Shown one piece after another: positions 8,452-16,500 of a DNA stretch of 64,000 nucleotides. Source of the stretch: Thermasporomyces sp036564245 (GTDB lineage Bacteria > Actinomycetota > Actinomycetes > Propionibacteriales > Actinopolymorphaceae). The DNA lies in contig DATCKU010000077.1 of the NCBI GenBank assembly GCA_036564245.1, forward strand, positions 51,461 through 115,460. The letters are read 5' to 3'. The notes below the pieces were generated by a model. It was not told the DNA's origin and made no database searches. It was given only the letters and a program-made list of their open reading frames with translations. Position numbers and translations under genes: made by a program. Within the stretch, counting starts at the first letter, position 1, and every line of letters begins with the position of its first letter.

Positions 8452-9511
8452 GGGCACCGCCGGACTGGTACTCGATGACGCGTGTCTCGAAGAAGTTCTT
8501 CTCCTTCGCGAGGTCCATCATCTCCGACATCCACGGGAACGGATTCTGCACGTCGGATGGGAAGACCGGCGCCAGTCCGAGCTGGGTGCAGCGTCGATTG
8601 GTGATGAAGCGCATGTACTGATCGCAGAGCGAGGCGCTGAGCCCGAGCATCTCGTGCGGGATCGTGTCACGTCCGTACGCGATCTCCAGCTCGCACGCCT
8701 CGAACAGCATCCGACGCACCTCGTCCTGGAAGTCCTCGGTCCACAGCCACGGGTTCTCGTGCTTGATCTGGTTGATGGCGTCGATGCCGAAGTTGAGGTG
8801 GACCGACTCGTCGCGAAGGATGTACTGGTACTGTTCGGCGATCCCCACCATCTTGTTGCGCCGCCCGAGTGACAGGATCTGGGCGAAGCCGGTGTAGAAC
8901 CACATGCCCTCGAAGACGACGTAGAACGCGACGAGGTCCCGCAGGAAGGCCTGGTCCTTTTGCGTCGTGCCGGTCGTGAACGACGGATCCTCCAGGTGTC
9001 GTGTGTACTCCAGCGCCCACGCTGCCTTGTCGGTGATCGAGGGGATCTCGCGATACATGTTGAAAAGCTCACCTTCGTCGAGACCGAGGCCCTCGCAGAT
9101 GTACTGGAACGCGTGGGTGTGCACGGCTTCCTCGAACGCCTGACGCAGCAGGTACTGCCGACACTCGGGGTTCGTGAGGTGCCGGTACACCGCCAGCACG
9201 ATGTTGTTGGCGACGAGCGACTCCGAGGTCGCGAAGAACCCGAGGTTGCGTTTGACCATGCGGCGTTCGGCGTCGGTGAGTCCATCGCTTGACTTCCACA
9301 GCGCGATGTCGGCCTGCATCGGGACCTCGTTCGGCATCCAGTGGTTGCGGCAGCCGGCGAGGTACTTCTCCCAGGCCCAGTGGTACTTGAGCGGTAGCAG
9401 CTGGTTGACGTCGGCACGGGCGTTGATCATCGCCTTGTCGTCGACGCTGACGCGGGCGGCTCCGCGGTCGATCTCGCCGAGCCCGGTCGCGCTCGAGAAC
9501 TTGTCGGTCAT
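8438..9511 (-). CDS. nrdB: Ribonucleotide reductase beta subunit, class Ic type
   Basis: The 357-residue R2 protein supplies the radical initiator for NrdA. Ligand positions read Glu97 (in FFATSESLVANN), Glu128 and His131 (in EEAVHTHAF), Glu201 (in FEGMWFY), and Glu235 and His238 (in RDESVHLNF). Four residues after His131, where class Ia enzymes have the radical tyrosine (E. coli Tyr122), there is Phe135. Ligand 1 is Glu rather than Asp. Both are the known hallmarks of class Ic enzymes such as that of Chlamydia trachomatis, which use a Mn/Fe cofactor without a tyrosyl radical. The C-terminus FFETRVIEYQSGGALSW also resembles that group from memory. The ATG at 9509-9511 (MTDKF) is used; the gene lies 66 bp downstream of nrdA. 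Confidence 0.95.
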   Translation of the reverse strand: MTDKFSSATGLGEIDRGAARVSVDDKAMINARADVNQLLPLKYHWAWEKYLAGCRNHWMPNEVPMQADIALWKSSDGLTDAERRMVKRNLGFFATSESLVANNIVLAVYRHLTNPECRQYLLRQAFEEAVHTHAFQYICEGLGLDEGELFNMYREIPSITDKAAWALEYTRHLEDPSFTTGTTQKDQAFLRDLVAFYVVFEGMWFYTGFAQILSLGRRNKMVGIAEQYQYILRDESVHLNFGIDAINQIKHENPWLWTEDFQDEVRRMLFEACELEIAYGRDTIPHEMLGLSASLCDQYMRFITNRRCTQLGLAPVFPSDVQNPFPWMSEMMDLAKEKNFFETRVIEYQSGGALSWD

Positions 9512-9577
9512 GTGATTCCCCTTGGTCGGTAGCAAATGCGTCTGGGTCGTTGTGGTGTGGTCGTCACGACGTCCGCG

Positions 9578-12127
9578 TCACTGGCAGGCCTCGCACGAGG
9601 CGTCGTCGAGCGAGCACATGGCCGGCTCGGACACCGAGCGCGACAGGTGCGCCGCCACGGCGTTGAGCCTTCCGTCGGTGCCGCGGAGCGTGCTCTTCTC
9701 CACCCGGGTCGCACCCTGCGAGCGCAGGTAGTAGGTCGTCTTGAGGCCGCGTCGCCAGGCCAACCGGTAGAGCCGGTCCAGGGTGCGTCCACTGGGTTGG
9801 GCGATGTAGAGGTTCAGCGACTGGGCCTGGTCGAGCCACTTCTGTCGCCTGGCCGCGGCTTCGACGAGCCATTGGGCGTCGATCTCGAAAGCCGTCGTGT
9901 AGAGCTGCTTCAGCTCCTCCGGGATCCGATCGATCATCTGGATGCTGCCGTCGTGGAGCTTGAGCTCTCGCACCATGGCGTCGTCCCACAGGCCGAGAGC
10001 TTTGAGGTCTGCCACGAGGTACGGGTTGACCGACGTGAAGTCACCGGACATGTTGGCCTTGACGAACAGGTTGCGGTAAAGCGGCTCGATCGACTGGCTG
10101 ACCCCGCAGATGTTCGAGATCGTGGCCGTCGGGGCGATCGCCATGAGGTTCGAGTTCCGCATCCCGATGGTTCGGACTCGTTCCCGCAGCTCGCTCCAGG
10201 GAAGTCGCTGCGAGCGGTCGACCTCGAGGTCCTTCTCGGGTCGTGCGGCCGCGAGCAGCTCGATGGAGTCGATGGGGAGGATTCCCTTGCTCCACAACGA
10301 TCCTTCGAAGGTCTCGTAGCGCCCGCGCTCTGCTGCCAGGTCGACCGACGCCGAGATAGCGTGGTAACTGAAGAGCTCGGTCGTGTAGTCGGCGAACTCG
10401 ACTGCCGCCTCGGACGCGACCGGCAACCGCAGCCGGAACAACGCATCCTGCACGCCCATCAGGCCGAGGCCGATCGGCCGATGCCGCAGGTTGGACCGAC
10501 GCGCCTCGGGGATCGTGTAGAAGTTCACGTCGATGACGTTGTCGAGGGCGCGCACGGCAGTCCGGATCGTCCGCGCGAGGCGTTCCTCCTGGATCCCGTT
10601 CTCGTCGACGTGATTGGCGAGATTCACCGAGCCGAGATTGCACACCGCGACCTCCGCTGGGCTGCCATCCGTTCCCGCGGTCGTGTTCAACGTGATCTCG
10701 GTGCAGAGATTGGACGAGTGGACCACGCCCACATGCTGTTGTGGTGAACGCAGGTTGCACGGGTCCTTGAACGTGATCCAGGGGTGTCCGGTCTCGAACA
10801 GCATGGTGAGCATGCGACGCCACAGGTCGACGGCGCGAACCTTCCGACAGACCCTGATCTCGCCACGGGCCGCCTTGGCTTCGTACGCGAGGTAGGCCTC
10901 GGTGAACGCCTGACCATAGAGGTCGTGCAGTTCTGGCACCTCGTCCGGCGAGAAGAGCGTCCATTCGGCGTCTGCCTCGACCCGCTGCAGGAACAGGTCC
11001 GGTATCCAGTTGGCGGTGTTCATGTCGTGCGTACGCCGCCGCTCGTCACCGGTGTTCTTGCGCAGGTCGAGAAACTCCTCGATGTCGATGTGCCACGTCT
11101 CGAGGTAGGCACAGGCGGCGCCTCGGCGCTTGCCGCCCTGGTTGACCGCAACTGCCGTGTCGTTGGCGATCTTCAGGAACGGCACGACTCCCTGGGAGCG
11201 TCCGTTGGTTCCCTTGATGTAAGCACCCATCCCGCGGACCGGCGTCCAGTCGTTGCCGAGGCCTCCGGCGTACTTGGACAGCAGGGCGTTGTTGCGAATG
11301 CTGGAGAAGATGCTGTCGAGATCGTCCTGGACGGTCGTGACGAAGCACGACGACAGCTGCGGCCGGGTCGTCCCCGCGTTGAAGAGCGTGGGGGTCGAGA
11401 ACATGAAGTCGAACGACGAGATCAGGTGGTAGACATCGATCGCGCGGGCTTCCCGGTCGGTCTCGCGGAGACAGACGCCCATCGCCACTCGCATGAAGAA
11501 CGCCTGGGGTAGCTCGATCGGCACGCCGTCGTCTCCACGTATCGCGCCGTCGACGTGCCGGCGTGGGGCACGCAGCAGGTACCTGTCGTAGAGGGTCTGC
11601 AAGCCGAGGAAACCGAATGTCAGGTCGCGTTCTGGCCGGAGCTCGCAGGCCAGCCGGTCGAGGTCGAACTCGGCAAGCTGCGGATCGAGCAGACCGAGCT
11701 CGATCGCCGCAAGAACGTAGCTGCGGAAGTAACCGGGGTAACGTCTGGCCATGTCGGCGTGCGTCACCTGCTCCGGCAGGTCGGAGAAGGCGCCCAGCGC
11801 CTCGCGCCGGAGCCGATCGAGGAGGAAGCGAGCCGCCACGTAGGAGTAGGCGGGATCGTTCTCCACCAACGTGCGGGCCGCGATGATCATGGCCTCGTCG
11901 AACTCGCGCCGGGTCATGCCGTCGTACACGTTTCGTCGAATCTCCTCGACGATCTGCGACGCCGAAATGTCCGACACACCGGCACACAACTCCTCGACCT
12001 GGGCCAAGAGGCGCGAGTAGTCGATGGGGTGAAGAGCGCCACTGGGGAGAGCGATCCGGACGATGGCTTCGTCCGACTGTGGGTCAGCGTCGTGGGTCCG
12101 CACCGGCGATGCGGTGAGTGTGGACAT
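9578..12127 (-). CDS. nrdA: Ribonucleoside-diphosphate reductase alpha subunit
   Basis: The 849-residue catalytic subunit reduces NDPs to dNDPs. An N-terminal ATP-cone-like domain spans about residues 20-112 and provides overall activity control. Active-site signatures are SSCFVTTVQDD near residue 259, NLCTEITLNT near 473 and the C-terminal redox pair CEAC (residues 845-848) that re-reduces the active site through thioredoxin or glutaredoxin. The gene precedes nrdB and is read leftward. A GAGGAG lies about 10 bp before the ATG at 12127. The long leader contains a cobalamin riboswitch and the promoter region carries two NrdR-type boxes, so expression should fall when adenosylcobalamin or (d)ATP status is high. 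Confidence 0.95.
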   Translation of the reverse strand: MSTLTASPVRTHDADPQSDEAIVRIALPSGALHPIDYSRLLAQVEELCAGVSDISASQIVEEIRRNVYDGMTRREFDEAMIIAARTLVENDPAYSYVAARFLLDRLRREALGAFSDLPEQVTHADMARRYPGYFRSYVLAAIELGLLDPQLAEFDLDRLACELRPERDLTFGFLGLQTLYDRYLLRAPRRHVDGAIRGDDGVPIELPQAFFMRVAMGVCLRETDREARAIDVYHLISSFDFMFSTPTLFNAGTTRPQLSSCFVTTVQDDLDSIFSSIRNNALLSKYAGGLGNDWTPVRGMGAYIKGTNGRSQGVVPFLKIANDTAVAVNQGGKRRGAACAYLETWHIDIEEFLDLRKNTGDERRRTHDMNTANWIPDLFLQRVEADAEWTLFSPDEVPELHDLYGQAFTEAYLAYEAKAARGEIRVCRKVRAVDLWRRMLTMLFETGHPWITFKDPCNLRSPQQHVGVVHSSNLCTEITLNTTAGTDGSPAEVAVCNLGSVNLANHVDENGIQEERLARTIRTAVRALDNVIDVNFYTIPEARRSNLRHRPIGLGLMGVQDALFRLRLPVASEAAVEFADYTTELFSYHAISASVDLAAERGRYETFEGSLWSKGILPIDSIELLAAARPEKDLEVDRSQRLPWSELRERVRTIGMRNSNLMAIAPTATISNICGVSQSIEPLYRNLFVKANMSGDFTSVNPYLVADLKALGLWDDAMVRELKLHDGSIQMIDRIPEELKQLYTTAFEIDAQWLVEAAARRQKWLDQAQSLNLYIAQPSGRTLDRLYRLAWRRGLKTTYYLRSQGATRVEKSTLRGTDGRLNAVAAHLSRSVSEPAMCSLDDASCEACQ

Positions 12128-12243
12128 GGTCGTCTAGCTCCTCGTGATCGTGCGTGCTGGACGGATCGGCCAGCAGAGGAGAAGACAGGGTGCAGCAGAC
12201 TGCGCACGCGAAGACGTCATGCGAAGACGCGCGAAGTCTCACC

Positions 12244-12290
12244 CGGTCCGTCCCCTCGAGGACCGATGGCGGCGCACACCCGTGGTGCGC
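12244..12290 (-). promoter_or_regulatory. Candidate expression-platform hairpins after the riboswitch
   Basis: Just 3' of the riboswitch P1 stem (in the nrdA direction) there is a hairpin with arms GCGCAC/GTGCGC (12272-12290) followed by one with arms CGGTCC/GGACCG (12244-12265). Neither is followed by a U-tract, so control could be by a GC-type terminator or by translation. The choice cannot be made from sequence. Confidence 0.35.
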
Positions 12291-12291
12291 G

Positions 12292-12542
12292 CACTGGCGG
12301 CAGGTCTTCGGGCTCGCGGGCACCGTGTGCCTAGTGGCCACCGCTTCCCAGGCGTGCACACCCAGTGCTTGACCGTCGGGCTCGTGCGTTCGCGACCGCA
12401 CGAGTCCTCCGGTGGTGGCGTTCGTTCCCGCTCACCGCTGCGGGGCAGCTCCGGACTCGCACCGGATTCCCTCTTGACCACGACGAGGATGCGAGCTCGC
12501 CGCGGCTCGTCGACGACCTGGCGGGCCGTCGAACCACCAGCG
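12292..12542 (-). promoter_or_regulatory. Cobalamin (AdoCbl) riboswitch in the nrdA leader
   Basis: Read on the minus strand, the leader contains AGAGGGAATCCGGTGCGAGT at about 12453-12472. CCGGAGCTGCCCCGCAGCGG follows it directly; together these match the conserved cobalamin-aptamer core. Downstream is the B12 box GAGCCCGAAGACCTGCC (about 12299-12315). Closing P1 arms are CTGGTGG (12534-12540) and CCGCCAG (12294-12300). The aptamer ends about 165 nt before the nrdA ATG. In Streptomyces the B12-independent nrdAB genes are known to be switched off this way when cobalamin allows the class II enzyme NrdJ to work; the same logic is inferred here, with nrdJ presumably elsewhere. Confidence 0.9.
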
Positions 12543-12548
12543 ATGCCG

Positions 12549-12564
12549 ATACTACATGTTTGGT
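12549..12564 (-). promoter_or_regulatory. NrdR box 2, overlapping the nrdA -10 region
   Basis: The 16-bp site ATACTACATGTTTGGT (plus strand) is centred on ACATGT. Its centre lies 32 bp from that of the matching site at 12581-12596. Paired 16-bp boxes with about 15-16 bp between them are the known NrdR pattern. On the minus strand the box overlaps TAGTAT, a likely -10 element whose start point would place the riboswitch at the 5' end of the transcript. Confidence 0.65.
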
Positions 12565-12580
12565 CTAACAAGTCATCGCA

Positions 12581-12596
12581 ACCCAACATGTGGTGT
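12581..12596 (-). promoter_or_regulatory. NrdR box 1, upstream of nrdA
   Basis: ACCCAACATGTGGTGT (plus strand) closely follows the NrdR consensus (AC-rich half, central AT-rich palindrome, GTGT end). It is in phase (three helical turns) with the second box, as expected for cooperative binding by NrdR, the (d)ATP-responsive repressor of nrd genes. Confidence 0.65.
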
Positions 12597-12697
12597 GTCG
12601 GGCCGCAGCACATGCGTCGTGCACGCACCGTCGCCGTGGGCGATGGTCGCGAAGGGGAGCCCCTCGATGGTCAAGGTCATCTCGGGAGGTGAAGAGT

Positions 12698-12729
12698 GGA
12701 GGGAGAGACCCTCCTGACCGAAAAGGAGG
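12698..12729 (+). promoter_or_regulatory. Competing hairpins around a strong Shine-Dalgarno
   Basis: GGAGGG (12698-12703), CCCTCC (12709-12714) and the Shine-Dalgarno GGAGG (12725-12729) lie in a row before the ATG at 12736. CCTCC can pair with either flank. One fold leaves the ribosome site free and the other buries it, a layout that could act as a translational switch for the secreted-protein gene. Confidence 0.4.
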
Positions 12730-12735
12730 TCCCGA

Positions 12736-13263
12736 ATGCGGATCAAGCGGTCGACAGTAGGAGGTCTCGCGGCATCCGGTGTGGCGGTCGCAGCGCTCGT
12801 CGGTGGACCGGCGGTGGCTGGGGCCTCGGCGGCGGGCGCCGGGACGGACGGCGTCAATGCGACGCACGGCACATACCGAACCGTGGAGCCGGCTCGTGCG
12901 TATGCGCAGGATGGCCACGATGACATGCACAGGATGGCCAAGCGCATGCTGCACGGAGAGTTCGTTATCCCACGAGCCGGCGGCGACGGCTACGAAAGGG
13001 TTCTCGTCCAGCGTGGATCCGTGCAGTCGGTGAGCCAGTCCGAGCTCACGGTCGAAAGTGCCGACGGGTTCCGCGAGACCTATGACATCAGCCAAGACAC
13101 CCTTGTCAAAGCCGGGCCTGGAGGAATGGGCTCGGTCGAACGAGGCGACACCGTGCATGTCGTCGCGACCATCAGCGGCGACAGGGCGACCGCCGTGCAC
13201 GTGTCAGACATTTCACACGTGAAGGAGCTCATGGAGCAGTTCAGGCAGGACCAGGACCAGTGA
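12736..13263 (+). CDS. Secreted protein of unknown function
   Basis: The 175-residue protein has a signal peptide (Arg/Lys at residues 2-5, hydrophobic to about 25, Ala-x-Ala sites near 28-33). It has a mature part with a His/Met-rich patch (GHDDMHRMAKRMLHG, residues 60-74) and a beta-rich domain (VLVQRGSVQSVSQSELTVES, then RGDTVHVVATISGDRATAVHV) that resembles DUF5666-like OB-type repeats. Start choice is secure because AAAAGGAGGT lies 5 bp before the ATG. The His/Met patch and the metal-type ATPase gene 309 bp downstream suggest, weakly, a link to a metal ion. I do not recognise a named family. Confidence 0.75.
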   Translation: MRIKRSTVGGLAASGVAVAALVGGPAVAGASAAGAGTDGVNATHGTYRTVEPARAYAQDGHDDMHRMAKRMLHGEFVIPRAGGDGYERVLVQRGSVQSVSQSELTVESADGFRETYDISQDTLVKAGPGGMGSVERGDTVHVVATISGDRATAVHVSDISHVKELMEQFRQDQDQ

Positions 13264-13571
13264 CGGTGAGGCGTTAGCCGCCCAATTGACCATGTGCACT
13301 ACGCCCGTCGGGGGTGCAACACGTGTCGGCGCGTGTCACAGGTCCGAAAATGCGTTGTGCATGCCCGGCAGTAGCATCTGTGAGACCCGCGCCTTCCCGC
13401 TCCTGTGTGGCAGGCGTCCCGCGCACGGGCACGGCACGCGGTCACCACATGGGGATCATCCGGGGCAGGTGGTTTGCGAGCTGCCCATCGTGGGTCGGTA
13501 ACTCTCGAGGGCAACGTCCGCCGCGCGCAGTATCGCGAGCGCGTTCCTCGTGCCCGGAAGGGGGATGGGCA
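13264..13571. other. Intergenic region before the giant ATPase
   Basis: I see no convincing gene, repeat or terminator in these 308 bp. Open frames here on both strands lack ribosome sites and protein-like composition. A GAAGGGGG motif about 9 bp before 13572 supports the GTG start of the next gene. Confidence 0.5.
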
Positions 13572-16500
13572 GTGCTCGGTCGGCTGGGATCGCTGATCTC
13601 GCCGCTGCGCCAAATCCTCGCCAGCATCCCGGCCCGCAGCGTGCACGCGATGCAGGCATTGCCTCACCGGCATGCCTTGCCCCACCAACGCATCGTCACG
13701 CACCGCCGGGTCTGGGCGGGCAATGGGCGCGCGCACATCGAGGTTCGTGGTGTCGACGGCCCGAATGCCGAGACCTTCGTGAAGGACCTCGAGGCTCGGC
13801 TCGAGCGCGTCCCGGGCGTGACGTGGGCAGCCGTCAACTCCATCGTCGGTCGGGTGGTCGTGTCGTACGACAGCGATGCGGTACGCCTCGACGAGCTGGT
13901 CGAGACCGTCGAGGCCACTGAGGAGGACCACGGCAGGATCGACCACACGGAACGACCCGAACACCCAGCCGACACCGAACCGCAACGACGGCAGGTCATC
14001 GCGCTCGGTGCCGACCTCGCCGCTCTGACGGTGGGTGTGACCGGCCGGGTACTCCGACTGCCCAAGCTTCCCACCGAGATCGCCTTTCTCCCGGGCGTGG
14101 TGGAGTCCACGCCACGCGCCCGGCGTGGGCTGGAGGTCATGCTCGGGCGGCCAGGTACCGACCTCGCTCTGTCGTTGTGCAACGCGCTCGCTCAAGGACT
14201 GTCGCAAGGTCCGCTCGGACTGATCATTGATGGTGTCAACCGGGTGTCGCTGCTCACCGAGGCCATCGCCCGGCAACGAGCCTGGCAAGAACGCGAGGCC
14301 GAGCTCTCGGGGAGTCCGGACGTGCACCGGCTGGCCACGACGGCGTACCCAGGCATCGAGCCGCGGCCCGACGCCTTGCCGGTCGGACCGGTCGAACGCC
14401 ATGCCGACCGGGCGGGGATCGCCTCCCTGGTCGGTGCAGGGCTGACCTTGGCGGCCACGCGTGACATCCGGCGTACCGCCTCCGTGCTCGCGGCAGCGAC
14501 ACCGAAGGCCGCGCGGCTCACCCGTGAAGGCTTCGCCGCCCGACTGGGTCGCACCCTGGCCGAGCGGGGTGTGGTCACCATGGACGCCGACGTGCTGCGT
14601 CGCCTGGACCGGATCGACACCGTGGTCGTCGACGCAGAGCTCCTGTCGACCGGACGCTACATCTGCGGTGGCCTGCTCGTCGTCGGCGGCGCGGTGGACG
14701 AGGGAGTGGGGGAGCCGCAGCTCCGGGCACAGGTGGAGGTCTTACTCGATCCGGGCCAACCGACGTCCGTACGTCGGCAGGGCGAGTGGACGTTGGGACC
14801 GCCAGACCGGCTGGGGAGGCTGCGGCCCGCCGCGTCTCGAGCCATGCGTGAGTTTCGGTCCGAGCTGCGTCAAGCCCGCCAGCGGGACGCCGTAGTCCTT
14901 GCCCTCGCACGCGGCACCTCGGTTGTGGCCGTCGTGGTCGCTGAACCCGAACCCGCACCCGCCATCGACGAGCTGATTGCCGCGGCACGGTCTGCCGGAA
15001 AGCTGGTGATCGCGAAAGCCGGTTCCCGGATCCGGCCGGACCTTGCGGCCGACGAGCAGGTCCTGGGTGGCGACCAGCTGGCGGAGTCCGTGCGCAAGCT
15101 TCAGGCGGACGGGCACGCGGTCGCCCTCGTGGCCTCCGACGCCTTCCACGCGCTGGCTGCAGCCGACTGTGGGATCGGGGTGTGTCAACCCGAACGACCG
15201 CCGCCCTGGGGGGCACACCTGATCTGTGGGCCTGGGCTCGCCCAGGCCTGTTTCGTCCTGGACGCCATCAGCGCTGCGAAATCGGCGACGGCGCGCGGTG
15301 TCCTGCTCGCGACGTACGGATCGGTGATCGGTGCGCTGTTGGCGTTCCTGGGCCCGCCGGCCGGCGCGACCGAGCGTGCCTTGGCGGCGGTCAACCTGGC
15401 CGCTGCGGCGGGCTGGGTGTCCGGAACCTGGACGGCGCGTGCAGTGGCGAGCCGCCCTCCGCCGGTCGTGGTGGAGGCCACACCGTGGCACGCCCTTCCG
15501 GTCGACCAGGTGCTGCGTAAGTTGAACACCACGCGCAAGGGACTCACGACCGCCGAGGCGGCCAAACGCTTGGCTACGGCCCCGAAGCTGCTGGACGAGG
15601 TCGAAGAACCGCAGTTGCTCAAGGCGTTTCTCGAGGAGCTTGCGAACCCGTTGACCCCCACGCTCGCGGCCGGAGCAGCCATCTCCGCTGCAGCGGGTTC
15701 GGTGTCCGATGCCGGTCTCATCGCGAGCGTGATGGGCATCAACGCGTTGATCGGAGGCGTGCAACGGGTCAGCACCGACCGTGCGATCCGGCGACTTGCC
15801 CGCTCGACCGCGGTCGGCGTACGCGTCCGGCGAGACGGCGAGGAGGTCGAACGACCCGCCAGCGAGCTCGTCCCAGGCGACGTCATCAGCCTCCAGGCAG
15901 GAGACGCCGTACCTGCCGACTGCCGGATCCTCGAGGCGAACGCCTTGGAGATCGACGAGTCGGCGCTCACTGGAGAGTCCCAGCCGGTCGAGAAGTCCGA
16001 GGCCCCCGTCACAGCTGCGCACATCGCCGACCGCAGCAGCATGCTGTACGAAGGCACGATCGTCGCGGCCGGACAGGCCACGGTCGTGGTGGTTGCAACC
16101 GGCGCTGACACCGAGGCTGGACGAAGCATCCGGGTCGTGGCCGAGGACAAGCCGGTCGGTGGTGTCCAGGCGAGGATGCAATCCCTCGTGCGCGCCACCA
16201 TTCCCGTGGCGCTGGGAAGCGGGGCGGTCCTTCTTGTAGCTGGGCTGCTACGCGGTCGACCGCTCAACCAGACCCTGAGCACTGCTGTGAGCCTCGCGGT
16301 CGCCGCCGTCCCCGAGGGCCTGCCGATCGTGGCGACCGTCGCCCAGCTTGCAGCGGCGCGCAGGCTGTCTGCTCGAAACGCCTTGGTACGTAATCCGCCG
16401 ACGATCGAGACGCTCGGTCGGGTGGACATCCTGCTGCTGGACAAGACGGGAACTCTCACCGAGGGACGAATCCGGCTCCGCCTGGTGTCGGATGGGGTCA

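Noticed and set aside
12144..12692. Plus-strand frame of 182 codons through the nrdA leader
   Set aside because: It coincides with the antisense of the riboswitch, and the structured RNA explains the conservation-like patterns.
12573..12947. Minus-strand frame of 124 codons over the NrdR-box region and the secreted-protein gene
   Set aside because: It is antisense to a gene with a signal peptide and a perfect Shine-Dalgarno, runs through the nrdA promoter region, and matches no family.
14742..16181. A 479-codon antisense frame inside the giant ATPase gene
   Set aside because: The plus-strand frame contains clear ATPase motifs throughout; the antisense frame shows none.
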